A DNA stretch of 64,000 nt, from contig NC_135565.1 of NCBI RefSeq assembly GCF_964340395.1, forward strand, positions 2,910,142 to 2,974,141, in the 5' to 3' direction. The notes below the pieces were generated by a model. That model saw only the letters and a list, made by a program, of their open reading frames with translations, was not told where the DNA came from and made no database searches. Origin of the DNA: Glandiceps talaboti. Taxonomy: Eukaryota > Hemichordata > Enteropneusta > Spengelidae. Both the position numbers and the translations under genes were made by a program. Of this stretch, positions 38,814 to 51,559 are shown piece by piece (within the stretch, counting starts at the first letter, position 1; every line of letters begins with the position of its first letter).

Positions 38814-41043
38814 TCTGTTCTTAGTGCTCTGCCCTTTACTGATGTGTAATCTTTACTACATGAATATGTTAATGTCTTAAATATGAAATATAAAACTAGA
38901 ATGTCATGAAAGCTGTTATTTAAAAATACGTAGCCGCCATTTTTACTTGAACAATGTACATGATGAATAATATTCATTGAAAGGTTTTATAAATTGCCTG
39001 AGTTGAGAATAAATAGTTAAATTGTAATTTTCAGTAAATCGGGTACATTAATTAAACTCTACTTCATATACTCATAAAAGAGGTGTTCGGTTGTTGAAAT
39101 ACAATCCCCTTGTTAAGAGACATGTCGCACATGTGACATTATTGCGACTCAAGTTCTACAGTAAGACTTCCGTGATGGACTCGATGTAAATCCGGAAAAT
39201 ATACGCTAATCATCCTGTGGAAAAAAAATATATCAATGTTACTCGGTGAAAATAGACTGGAAAATTGACAATGAACGGGAATTCTATTATCACGACGTGC
39301 AATCAGAGTTTCAAAGTATCCCATACTCTCAAATGTAATATCATTTACTCGCAAGTCTCTATTTATCTTGGACAGCCTCCATTTTAATGAGGCTGAGTTA
39401 AATTCTTTGTACATCATCAATGCACTGACACAAAGAGATAAGGTGGTTATCCTATTTACAAATGTCCCTCATCATTCGTCTTCATAAAAACGATCGGAGT
39501 ATTGAGCCTATGAGACTCCATATCTTTTCGTTCTAGTTTAAAGACCATGTGCAAAATCGTAAAAACAAAGTGACAAATTGATATAAGAATGAGTCACTCT
39601 GTCAATCTTGGGTGGTGTGTAGTATCACGAAAAGTCAGCCCACGGTGTTGTAAGTTGTGGGGTTTGTTAATCGACTTAGAGTTTATCTCATAGTGTCTTT
39701 ATTTGTTTTATAAACGTGATATCAATAACCCTAGCCAAACACCGCCTCGTTTGTTGTAAAGCAAAATGAGTTGACTGTGGCCTACTACGTCACAACTATG
39801 ACATCATCAGTCCTAGTCGATTGCGTAGGAAGGCTTGTTCAACTTGTTGCTTTATGTAGTCTTAGTTGCCGTAGTTCAGACGTGTCACAGCTATCACTGA
39901 GAAGCAGTTCGTAAACCTGGTCTAGCTGTTTGGGTAGGTTTAAGATTATCATTACTTTGTCTATCGTTTCATAGATCTATCTGAAACTATTTGCTATTAT
40001 ATACATATTTCTTTCATTGCAAATCGAACATTGCAAACGATTTCAACTTGATTTAAGAGACATTTTAACCTTCAAGATGCAAGAGTATGTATGTATGTAT
40101 GTATGTATGTAATGCTTATGTCTGATAACTAGCAAGCAGCAAGCTGCGATATCAGCGAAACCTACAAAGAAAATGTTGCATTTTTGAATTGCATTCAAAT
40201 GATCGTGCAATATTTCGCCTTAACTCTATATCAGATTGAAGCAAGTAGTCAAAATATGTGTTATTAGGGTATCGATTTAGTTTTGTTGCTATGGTAACTG
40301 ATTTTAGATTGAATACTGTACTGGTATTCGATGTGGTTTTAAGAATTTACAAACTAGGATAAGGAAAATGACTTTTAGCTAAAAATTATCATCAATGAAA
40401 TCATTTTGAAGAACCCGTTAGCAACATTAGCAACTGTACACGAATACACTAATTACGCTTTTACATATATTAGTCATTTTATTTGAATAGAACTTAAGGA
40501 AATAGTAAGGGCTGACTATAATTATGTGGAACTGAGCTTTATGTATGTATATGACTCAAAGTAGCCTACATTGATGTATGCAGTTGGCTTTAGGGCTTTT
40601 GTCGATCAGATGCATTCTAAGTAGTAACAGGTTTTGTAAGACATGTAAGCCTCTAAAATCTTTAAAGCAAATATGCTCCATTGAATGTACACGTTTGGAG
40701 TGTGTCTAACATGCTATAGTCAATTGATAATACATACTATAATACATCATCAGAAATATTGAACTCGGCATTTCGTTTATGTTTTCTTGAAAGGCTAATA
40801 ATGATTTGTTGGTAGTAATTAATTGTATGCAAACAATTCAACTATATTAAGACGTAAAATGCACGGATAAAACGTCCGTAATGTATTCATCAAATACCTT
40901 ACATTTTACGAGTGATTTATCAAATCATTTACTCCTTGAAAAGAACCTTCTTGGTATGACGTTGTGTGTTTGCTTAAGAAATGATGGTTTCTATTAATAA
41001 GTAGACGTATTCCTTTTGTAGTTAATGCAAAAACTATTGATGA
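38812..41043. other. unassigned AT-rich DNA
   Basis: No gene is supported. A short ATGT run lies at 40085-40111. The minus-strand frame 39139-39420 (93 codons) has no motif I recognise. Confidence 0.45.
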
Positions 41044-41405
41044 GGCCTAACAAAAACAATTGTGTGGTTCCGATTACGCTCAAATTCAGAAAAGTTGGGA
41101 TAGGTAGATTTTTTTTTTATTTTATTATATTTTTTCTAGTGTGAGTGTCTAGTTCAGGTAGTTATGTTTCCCGTTGTTTTCCATATGGTCTCTATGTTAT
41201 TGGTTTCTTCTCATTAGATACAGCCATTACAAACTGGAAGAACAGTGTAATATAGTCTTTTAAAGTTGATATCAGTTTCCGCATCCACTATTTCTGGTGA
41301 GAATTCACAATTTTCTCGACTTTATCATTTTTTCTCGAATATGTAAAAAAAAGGTTTAGAGTTGGCAGTGAAAAACTAGCCGGAACCACATTTTTTTATT
41401 AGGCC
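41044..41405 (+). mobile_element. MITE of the GGCCTAA-TIR family, copy 2
   Basis: This 362-bp copy is colinear with 60402-60773. It begins GGCCTAACAAAAACAATTG and ends with the inverted counterpart, CCGGAACCAC...TTATTAGGCC. Shared internal blocks include GTGGTTCCGATTACGCTCAA, GTGTGAGTGTCTA, GCCATTACA and GGCAGTGAAAAACTAG. Flanks are TGA on the left and CGA on the right, so the expected 3-bp duplication has probably mutated. There is no coding capacity. Confidence 0.82.
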
Positions 41406-42165
41406 CGAGCGTCATCAACATGACGTCAGCATCACTGTCAGATTGAGTGTTACTTGTCCAATTAGTTTCTATCCGATGGAAATATGTCGTGGGTCGGAAA
41501 TTTAACCAGAGGGAAAGATCCCACAATTGAATCGTTTCCTGTACAAATAACCAATGATTGAACAAATTCAATGTGCTTTATATTTGTCTTCCTAAAAACA
41601 AGACAACACATTTTGTCTATTGACATGGATTGCATACTTCATATCTCCATGGATGGGGCAAGATACGACAAGAGAATAATAATGGATGAACAATATGGAT
41701 TTAAGTATTAATAATATCCATGTTTTCGAATTTGCATATTCTTCTACTTTTAGAGGGCATAACGGTGAATTAGATTTCATGTTCTATCGCCCCCTCTAAT
41801 ACAAAAACAGCTACTAGTAGTTAAAATTAATCAAAGGGGTTTATATACAACTTCTTAAACAAAATAGAACCGAGTCGCGTTTGTATTTCCTACTTATACC
41901 ACATCACATTTCATTTGTTGGTGATGACTTGGTGGTGATGACTTGAGGATGTTGCTATATCACTGTATTCTCATATCTTATTTTCACAAATAAACTCGTA
42001 CTCGTACATCCAATCAGCTAACAGTGTTCTGTTGTCAGGGGCAACGTGGTATGAACAGATGTCAACATGATAATAATGCAATGATAATTGCACTGATAAA
42101 ATTTAAGTCAGTTAGCTATAATTCAGTACTATATACTCAAATAGACACGTTGGGAGTCATTTCGT
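41406..42165. other. unassigned DNA
   Basis: No gene is supported. The sequence TGGTGATGACTTG occurs twice in tandem near 41919-41946. Confidence 0.45.
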
Positions 42166-43706
42166 TGGTAAGGTGCTAAGAAATCAAGAATATTTCAATT
42201 TGTTACTGCAAAGTACTAAAGAAGGGTCTATATATTTGCTACTTCGAACAAGAAAATATACGAAATGGTTTAGCTATGTTACTCTGCACAAAGCAACACG
42301 AACAAGGTCTATATTTTTGTTTCTCCAGAAAGAATGTAAGGAAATATCTATATATGTGTTACTTCCAATAAGAAAGTTGTAAGAAAGGATCATAGATGTT
42401 ACTCTGAACGCGAAAATACGATCGTCGGTCTGTATTTGTTACTTCGAACAAGAAAGTATAGGAAGGGTACATGATTTTGATACTCCGAACAGGAAATATG
42501 ATCAAAAGTCTATATATGTGTTACTCTGAACAAGAAAGTATAGGGAAGGGTCTATAGATGTTAGGCTGAAGTAAATATTATCAAGTGTTTATACATTTGT
42601 TACTCCGAACAAGAAAGCGTAAGGAAGGGTAAATTATTTTGATACTCCGAACAGGAAATATGATTAAAGGTCTATATATGTGTCACTCCGAACAAGAAAG
42701 TATAGGGAAGGGTCTATATATGTATTACTCTGAACAAGAAAGTATAGGAAAGGGTCTGTATATGTGTTACTCTGAACAAGAAAGTATAGGGAAGGGTCTA
42801 TATATGTGTTACTCTGAACAAGAAAGTATAGGGAAGGGTCTATATATGTGTTACTCTGAACAAGAAAGTATAGGGAATGGTCTATATATGTGTTACTCTG
42901 AACAAGAAAGTATAGGAAAGGGTCTATATATGTGTTACTCTGAACAAGAAAGTATAGGGAAGGGTCTATATATGTGTTACTCTGAACAAGAAAGTATAGG
43001 GAAGGGTCTATATATGTGTTACTCTGAACAAGAAAGTATAGGAAAGGGTCTATATATGTGTTACTCTGAACAAGAAAGTATAGGAAAGGGTCTATATATG
43101 TGTTACTCTGAACAAGAAAGTATAGGGAAGGGTCTATATATGTGTTACTCTGAACAAGAAAGTATAGGGAAGGGTCTATATATTGTTACTCTGAACAAGA
43201 AAGTATAGGGAAGGGTCTATATATGTGTTACTCTGAACAAGAAAGTATAGGGAAGGGTCTATATATGTGTTACTCTGAACAAGAAAGTATAGGGAATGGT
43301 CTATATATGTGTTACTCTGAACAAGAAAGTATAGGGAAGGGTCTATATATGTGTTACTCTGAACAAGAAAGTATAGGGAAGGGTCTATATATGTGTTACT
43401 CTGAACAAGAAAGTATAGGGAATGGTCTATATATGTGTTACTCTGAACAAGAAAGTATAGGGAATGGTCTATATATGTGTTACTCTGAACAAGAAAGTAT
43501 AGGGAAGGGTCTATATATGTGTTACTCTGAACAAGAAAGTATAGGGAATGGTCTATATATGTGTTACTCTGAACAAGAAAGTATAGGGAAGGGTCTATAT
43601 ATGTGTTACTCTGAACAAGAAAGTATAGGAAAGGGTCTGTATATGTGTTACTCTGAACAAGAAAGTATAAGAAAGGGTCTATATACGTGTTACTCTGAAC
43701 AAGAAA
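42166..43706 (+). repeat. 42-bp satellite with a continuous 14-residue reading frame
   Basis: From about 42640 to 43706 a 42-bp unit containing TGTGTTACTCTGAACAAGAA repeats about 25 times with very little variation. Degenerate units extend left to about 42166. Because 42 is 14 codons, the plus strand reads the peptide unit MCYSEQESIGKGLY over and over (42639-43208 and 43223-43771). A one-base deletion near 43182 splits the frame. Differences are almost only GGA/GGG (silent) and AAG/AAT (Lys/Asn) at one position. I see no signal peptide, splice site or other protein context, so I call it a satellite and not a gene. Confidence 0.93.
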
Positions 43707-44747
43707 ATACTGTTATAAATGATGTATATTTATGTGGAGCAAACAAATATAAATGTAAGTGTTTGATGTAACGATTTATGTACACGGATACAGTATGACT
43801 TTGAAATTTCAAGTATTCTAAGTTTAGAGATATTTCTATTTGTACCCTACTTACAAGCAATGTGATATCGCCTGGTGATAAAGTGCTACGTGCTGTCGGC
43901 AACCATATCCGATCCTCTTCAGCAAATTGCTGTATCAATGTTTCCTTTAAGCCGTGAACACAAGTGTCAATGGATTCTACAGGGAACTAATAGACCAACA
44001 TTTTTAGACGAACAATTTAGTCATCGTTTATCGATAAATGGAGGTATCGGGTGACTTAGAGACTCGTAAAACAGTAGTTAGGTGGATTTAACCGCTTCCC
44101 TTGTATTCTTGGTCGCTATGCTACGACGAAAATAGTACATTTTATGACTACTGACGTTTTTATAATACCTGGGTCTTGGCACGACTCATCTGCTTGGCCA
44201 TGTGTTATAGTATATACATGCTTTTGGATCATGTATTCTATATGTCGTGTTATATTATAAATACACAACTTTGGAGTTAGTGATGCCAACAAAAAATGTA
44301 AGATTCAAGCAGTGTAACAGTATTGCTAACGTTCAATAATAGAAATAAGGGTAAACACTGTAAACACTTTCTTTTTTATATAACGTGTTTAACTCTTGAC
44401 GTTAGAGGGCGTTAAGACTAACCTAATCATGCGTGTTTGCAATGATTTTTAGAACAGTTTGAAGAATGTATAATCAAGTTATCGTGAAATAACGAACTCT
44501 CCTGGCCACTAAAGTTACTATACGTTTGGTTAAACTTTGCATCATCTTGAAAGTTCATATGTTACTTGTACGAATAGGCTAGTAAATTATCATTCGCAAT
44601 TGATTTTCACAAACACACAACTCACTAACTCGCTAAAAATAGAATTAACTATTTATTTTGACAGATTTTAAACTCAGTAACTCATCAAAGGTACAACACA
44701 CTTCATATTTACTTTGATCCACGTCAAACTTACCGCGTCTTCATTAT
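43707..44747. other. unassigned DNA
   Basis: The minus-strand stretch about 43840-43945 reads IWLPTARSTLSPGDITLL between a possible CAG acceptor and a possible GTAAGT donor. It has no recognised family and I do not call it an exon. Nothing else is seen. Confidence 0.35.
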
Positions 44748-44831
44748 TAGTACCCCAAAAGGAGGGGACTATTATATTGGGCTCTGCTATTGCATGCCTG
44801 TTTGCGTGCGTGCGTGCGTGTGTGCGTGCGA
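44748..44831 (+). repeat. hairpin-headed microsatellite element (GCGT type)
   Basis: The block ACCCCAAAAGGAGGGGACT (CCCC/GGGG with a 7-base loop) is followed by ATTATATTGGGCTCTGC and then a GCGT/GTGT tetranucleotide run (44803-44830). Its layout of hairpin, short unique block and microsatellite is like that at 61090-61260. I have an impression of similar sequences in other marine invertebrates but cannot verify it. Confidence 0.45.
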
Positions 44832-46489
44832 TCATCAATCCCTCCACAACACGGCATTTCTCTGACATTCAATATTCAAGGTCATTTAAACCTGTTACAA
44901 AGGTGACATCATATTGAACATATGCATATAACTAACTAATTAACTGAGTAACATACCAACTGCCTCAGGGTTGATATCAGCATATACATTCACACATGAA
45001 GCCTTGAGAGGTAAAAGTTCAAAAGGAACACTAATTTCATGAACCCAGAATCCTGTTTCCTTTGGCATTAGAAAACTAGTTCAAAAAGAAGATTGCCAAC
45101 CTCATTTTCTTGCAGACCCACAGTTCCCTTCCTATGCTGGCCATTCATCATTTCTACAATGATTATCGTTAAAATCCAGTTTTGAGCAATTTGAGATGAC
45201 AATATTTTACATTGTGTGTATATTGAGTCCTGACCCAACGTCTATTTCACACATAACACCAAGCACTACACATCTATAGAATTAACATTTCCCTAGATCT
45301 TCTTACTTCCCAGCTACACACTGTTATTAAGGCATTATTTAGATTTGGTTTGCATGCTATGAATGGACTGCCGAGGATATTAACTGAAACGCGAGAGTTG
45401 AGTCAAAAGATAAATTCACTAATAGCCCTAATTTTCTGTCCTTGATCGTTATTCACTCTCGCTACAACTTTATTCACTGAAAATGTGTTTTCTCCCATCT
45501 TGGGAAAAATATAAAGCATAGATTTTGATGGTTCACCCTGTCTTCATAGTAAACAGCATAGATGAACTGACGAACTGTTTAACATCTATAGTCCAACATA
45601 GTAGTGTTCTGTAAAAGTCGACCGAGAAACGATGCGAGGTTAGGATGAAATAGCGAGTGATCATAAAATACATTCGCCATGATAAACATAAAACTGTAAA
45701 CTGTCATATTTTATGGTCTACGTTTAAACTGCAAACCATAAAGGGCAATGAGTACAAACAAAGTGACTTTAGTATTCACATTTAAAACAAATTGTGAATT
45801 TATCGTTTGAATTCCAGAAAGTTTGAGTGAATTTTCATTTTGCAAGTCAAACTCCCACCATCTTTGTTTTAACAAAGAAGAAGTGGCATATTTTATTGTG
45901 CAACTATTTTTCTCTCCCATGATCACTGTAATTCAAAAGTGTAGTTCACAGTGTAAGATTAATTTCAAGGAGTAAATCATATCAGACAAAGATAATCTCA
46001 ATGTTATATCAGCTGTAGTACCAGTAAGCAAGAGAATCATTTACAACTGATGACTTGGTGTTATGTAAGAGTACATTTATCACATTTGTAAATATTGGCA
46101 ACAAACACTACTTATATTAGTGGTAAGAACTGTTACCCCACTTGCTTAGTTAATAGGTTCATCCCGTAATGGTTTGCTATTGTACGTAAAATAACAATCA
46201 TATTACATATATTAATATTTTGCAATTTATTGAGCTACTAACAATTTGAAAATTTGTTTTCTCCCATCTTGGGAAAAATATAAAGGACTAATACTACATA
46301 CTTAGATACATAGAAATACCCAATTCGCAGCCACATTGCCACTTTAAGCCATCGCATTCTAAAATAGTAAACGATAATTGCTGGCCTATGGTTCAATATC
46401 CTTAATTACAATGCTCTGAAGATTGCCTATAGCGTGCACATATGTTGTACTTTCTGAGTGTTCGTTGTGATGCATGTAATCTATCTAGC
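44832..46489. other. unassigned DNA with a duplicated 31-mer
   Basis: An identical 31-base block that includes TTTTCTCCCATCTTGGGAAA occurs at 45486-45516 and 46255-46285. No gene is supported. The minus-strand frame 45711-45926 has no known motif. Confidence 0.45.
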
Positions 46490-46510
46490 GATGATGATGA
46501 TGATGATGAT
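46490..46510. repeat. GAT trinucleotide microsatellite
   Basis: Seven tandem GAT units, followed by a short TATA stretch. Confidence 0.9.
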
Positions 46511-46686
46511 AGATATATATTGATAAATGTATGAAGAGACCCATCGCGTTCTGACAGAGAGCGTGATATATTCTTAGAAAGTAGTTGTTATCGATGGTGT
46601 TGACTATAAGTTTGGTCCCTGTTGTGATCCGTTGTTATCCGTTGTTATGGTGTGATGGCGCAAAAACGATGATTATGCAAACAATG

Positions 46687-46773
<87 letters not shown>
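46687..46773. repeat. TA microsatellite
   Basis: About 43 TA units without interruption. The Ile-Tyr repeat frame over it is an artefact. Confidence 0.97.
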
Positions 46774-46774
<1 letters not shown>

Positions 46775-47894
46775 TATTTCTTACACAATATCTGCAAAAA
46801 TCGAAAGGTGTAATTAATGTATTACCTATATATCACTGGTCGCTTTTTTGTCTTAAATATATCATCCATATCACCATTATCACCTATATACCACCATTAT
46901 ATCCCCTTTATATCACCCTTATCACCTTTATATCACCATTATATCACCTCTATATCCTCTAGCATCACTACAGCCACCTTTGTGCCTGTTCTGTATACGT
47001 TATTGTTAGCTACTTGTAGGTTTGACTTGATTTTTTCTTTTCTTTTCTTTTCTACACATCACAGACTGCAGGATTGCGAAATGTTAACATAACTTGTATT
47101 CCGAAATTGTTGTCTTGAGTTCTTCTTTACCCATGCATACATTTTAGTTGTAATAAGTACTGGCCTTATTTAAGTTATAAGAATAATGATGAATGGGCAT
47201 TTTCGTTCATGGACTCAACCCCTGGATTGAGATTGACAAAGCAACTATTTTTTACGCCTATTAGCTGCTGAAGCGAACTTAATGATTCCATTAATATGGC
47301 CATCTTTCGGTGAGCTCTTGATAAATGATATTTTCCGTTTGACGGTTTTGTTTACTGAATACAGTACGAGGTACAATTATGCCCAGGGCAATATATACTA
47401 TTGTATGAGTTATTCATTCTACATCTTAGTGAAGTCTCTATTCATTTAACCGTCAATATCACAAGCTATAATGACTTGGCTATGTCACAATGATAGACGA
47501 GGTAATTCATACACTTTCAGTTGAGCCGCTCGTATACTGCTGAATATTGAGCTATAACTACAAAGTAAAGATGAACAGGGACTAGAAAGCTTAGACCCTG
47601 TAGGGAAGCTGTTTTGGATGCTAAATCGACAAATGTCCCATCAGTCACACCGCCTTTTAGTTTGAATAATTCAGAATTTGGTATTACGGAAGTCGTATGT
47701 CAAAAATCCTATCTCCATTGGCAACCATATATATTTCAAACGCGAAAAATATTGCGATTATGTTCTAATCTTTATTTTGTATCAGAGGAGAAAATTACAC
47801 ATACGTAGAAGGAAGACTCTACTGTCAAAAGTCCAGTACTTCCTCATTAAACAATAACAATACATTTTATTGACATTTTAAATTTCCTTTTACA

Positions 47895-47896
<2 letters not shown>
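46774..47896. other. unassigned DNA
   Basis: ATATCACC-like units recur between about 46858 and 46970 as a degenerate short-period repeat, and TTTTC units occur at 47031-47052. No gene is supported. Confidence 0.5.
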
Positions 47897-47959
<63 letters not shown>

Positions 47960-48146
47960 TATATAGACAGAACCTTGTATACTTAAGTTATATATACATG
48001 TATGTATGTATGTATGTATGTATGTATGTATGTATGTATGTATGTATGTATGCATGCATGCATGTATGAATGTATGTATGTATGTATGTATGTATGTATG
48101 TATGTATGTATGTATGTATGTATGTATGTATGTATGTATGTATGTA
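47897..48146. repeat. TA then ATGT microsatellites
   Basis: TA units (47897-47957) are followed after 40 bases by an ATGT run (47998-48146) with GCAT variants near 48051-48066. Confidence 0.96.
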
Positions 48147-48417
48147 TAAACTTACCTGTCATATTAGACAAAAATATCTCTACCTTTTCAACAAATATTT
48201 TAAAGTTACATTTACTGTCAACGTGACATAACCACATTATTTAAAGATATGTTGATAGATCTCTTTTACAGCTGCTATCAACTTGATACCTACTACATGG
48301 CTATAAATAACTCAATCCAATCAGTAATTGATCACGCTATTTGCATTCAACTCTCTGCCATCCATTCTTTTGATTTGCAGAGAATACTAGTTTCACTTCA
48401 GGTATATAAACTACTTA

Positions 48418-49822
48418 CTGCAGACCGGTCTTATACAACCAATCTATCATTGCATTGTTATACAACCAGTATGTCATTGCATCACTATACAACCAGTCTA
48501 TCATTGTGTTGTTTTATACAACCAGTCTATCATCACATTGCTATATACAACCAGTCTATCATTACATTGCTATATACAACCAGTCTATCATCACATTGCT
48601 ATAAAAAACAGTCTATCATTACATTGCTATATACAACCAGTCTATCATCACATTGCTATATACAACCAGTCTATCATTACATTGCTATATACAACCAGTC
48701 TATCATCACATTGCTATATACAACTAGTCTATCATCACATTGCTATATACAACCAGTCTATCATTACATTGCTATTCAACCAGTCTATCATTATGTTGTT
48801 TTATACAACCAGTCTATCATTGTATTGTTGCATACAACCAGTCTATCATCACATTGCCATATACAACCAGTCTATCATTACATTGCTATGTACAACCAGT
48901 CTATCATCACATTGCTGTATACAACCAGGCTATCATCACATTGCTATATACAACCAGTCTATCATTACATTGCTATATACAACCAGTCTATCATTACATT
49001 GCTATACAACCAGTCTATCATCACATAATTCTATATAACCAGTCTATCCTTGTATTGTTGTATACATCCAGTCTATCATTGTATTGTTGTATATAACCAA
49101 TCTATCATTGCATTGCTTTATACAACCAGTCTATCACTGTACTGTTGTATACAACGTCTATCATTACATTGCTATATACAACCAGTCTATCATTACATTC
49201 CTATATACAACCAGTCTATCATTACATAGCTCTATACAACCAATCTATCATTGCATTGCTCTATACAACCAGTCTATAATTGCATTGCTCTATATAACCA
49301 GTCTATAATTGCATTGCTCTATATAATCAATCTATCATTGCATTGCTCTATACAACCAGTCTATAATTGCATTGCTCTATATAACCAGTCTATAATTGCA
49401 TTGCTCTATATAACCAGTCTATAATTGCATTGCTCTATATAACCAGTCTATAATTGCATTGCTCTATATAACCAGTCTATAATTGCATTGCTCTATATAA
49501 CCAGTCTATAATTGCATTGCTCTATATAACCAGTCTATAATTGCATTGCTCTATATAATCAATCTATCATTGCATTGCTCTATACAACCAGTCTATAATT
49601 GCATTGCTCTATATAACCAGTCTATAATTGCATTGCTCTATATAACCAGTCTATAATTGCATTGCTCTATATAATCAATCTATCATTGCATTGTTATATA
49701 CAACCAGTCTACAACGTCTATTATTACATTGCTCTATACAACCAGTCTATCACTGTGTTGTTGTATACAAGCAGTCTATCGTGTATTGTTGTATACAACC
49801 CGTCTATCATTTTATTGTTACA
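48418..49822. repeat. 29-bp satellite array B, about 48 copies
   Basis: The block TACAACCAGTCTATCATTAC recurs every 29 bp (48541, 48570 and on), with a left subtype (ATTGCTATATACAACC) and a right subtype from about 49240 (ATTGCTCTATATAACCAGTC, CTATAATTGC). Some units lose a few bases. The 29-bp period cycles through all three frames and the unit lacks stops on the plus strand, so overlapping frames of up to 259 codons appear (48249-49028). They are not called genes. Confidence 0.96.
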
Positions 49823-49826
49823 CGAC

Positions 49827-50011
49827 GTATGTATGTATGTATGTATGTATGTATGTATGTATGTATGTATGTATGTATGTATGTATGTATGTATGTACAT
49901 TGTATGTACGTATGTATGTATGTATGTATGTATGCATGTGTGTATGTATGTATGTATGTATGTATGTATGTATGTATGTATGTATGTATGTATGTATGTA
50001 TGTATGCATGC
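49827..50011. repeat. ATGT microsatellite
   Basis: Tandem ATGT units with a GTACATTGTATGTAC interruption at 49895-49910 and a few GCAT and GTGT variants. It directly follows satellite B. Confidence 0.96.
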
Positions 50012-50815
50012 AATATTTTACTGCTGTTAACATTAGTCATCCACCTATTTCTATATGTCTTATTGATAACATGTAGAGCCATTAGACTATGGTCGTGAAT
50101 CTCCGCCTGTATTGCTATTATATATTTAGTGTACGAGTTTCGTCTTCTTATCCCTAATGTAATATGGTATCGCATTTGTAATGTGTAATTTCTTCCCATA
50201 AATCATTGCGCTTTCAGTATCTTTATTGTCTGTTTTGCAGAGGATCTAAGTGTCGTTATTCTAGGTGTAGTAGTAGTAACAACGATTGAGAACAGATTCA
50301 GGTGAGTATTTGTTTGCTTATATTGTTAATATCTGGAATGTAACCAGTCTGTAAGACAATGTTGCCATGCTGCAATGCTTTCTACATAACACATAACAAT
50401 CGATGTATTGTCGACATCTTAAAACTAACGTTCTATTACATTTTATAAATTTAGTCAACTCTTAAGTTTGTAATTTGTTACAACTAATTCTGTCTTACAT
50501 ACAGTTATTTAGTTTCAATGTTTTTTGCTTATATAACGTGACACATTATCAAGGGCATCATATTGATGGCGCTTCAGATAGGACGATGGGTTTACTTTAA
50601 TTCGGTCTGAAGGACAAAAAGATGCAAAATATTATAATAGTGAAATAGATTTATCATGCCATGACAACAATTGCAATGGTAATACAGTGAGGCAACGATG
50701 TCAATGTATACTGCAGTGAAGATGGCAGTATGACTGTATGTCTACAGCTTTCAACTCTATTACTTACGATACATGGAAAATATGTTTCTGAACGGTTGAT
50801 CTCTACTGATGAAGC
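50012..50815. other. unassigned DNA
   Basis: No gene is supported. A TTTTGCAG at 50233-50240 and a GGTGAGTAT at 50300-50308 would bracket an about 60-base exon on the plus strand, but its coding content is not convincing. Confidence 0.4.
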
Positions 50816-51559
50816 TAAGGGATCGGTCAGTTTCTTTCTTCGGCCTGGGGGGGCGGTGGATTGGGAGGGGGTCACCCTGCTTTTGAAATTGCGAGTAAGG
50901 GGGGGGGGGCATGCTGTTTTCAAAATTGTGGATGGGGGGGGGGGTTCATTGTGTTTTGGATTGTGATGGAAGAAAAAAATCCTTTTTCTACAATGGCATA
51001 TAGCCTTGTCTGAAATGTGGTACATGTAAATATTTGTTCTTCTCTCTGTTTCTTACATGAATTCTTTAATATTACTTATTAGTTCAAGCATAACTATAAA
51101 TATGCATATACATATACATGTATTACCTAGCTACCACACTAGTTACAGAACATGTCATGTAAATGCTTGACTGTTTCACAATCAGTGCTTCACTTATATT
51201 GCACTTTGGGGCAAAAGTGAACTTGAAGGTTTCGTAATGGTAATCTTCATAACAGACGTTAATCAAAATGTTCCCTACTCATCACTATGAACTTGTCAGA
51301 AGGGATTAATACACTTTCTATTTTGGACACTACATGTTATTGACACTACAAATCACCACATCTCATCAGATTCCAGTTTCTATTATACACTAGGTATGAC
51401 CACCTAATGTTCTCTAACATACCTGTGGCTTTACTATACATGCAATATTAATGCCACTATACCAATGTTACAGGGCCATTTTTATGTGACATGGGAAAGT
51501 CAATTAAAACTTACATAACTTAGTTATTCAAAGCTTGGAAATATTACCTCAAAGGCTAT

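Noticed and set aside
43840-43945. Minus-strand exon with apparent acceptor and donor
   Set aside because: Short, family unknown, and the splice-like motifs are weak enough to occur by chance.
48249-49308. 259-, 166- and 118-codon overlapping frames
   Set aside because: A 29-bp satellite without plus-strand stops produces them in all three frames at once, which a real gene would not.
50233-50308. Plus-strand exon bounded by TTTTGCAG and GGTGAGTAT
   Set aside because: Only about 60 bases, no recognisable coding content and no neighbouring exon.
50654-51025. 123-codon minus-strand Pro-rich protein
   Set aside because: The Pro-rich parts are G-run modules of the TIR element read backwards.
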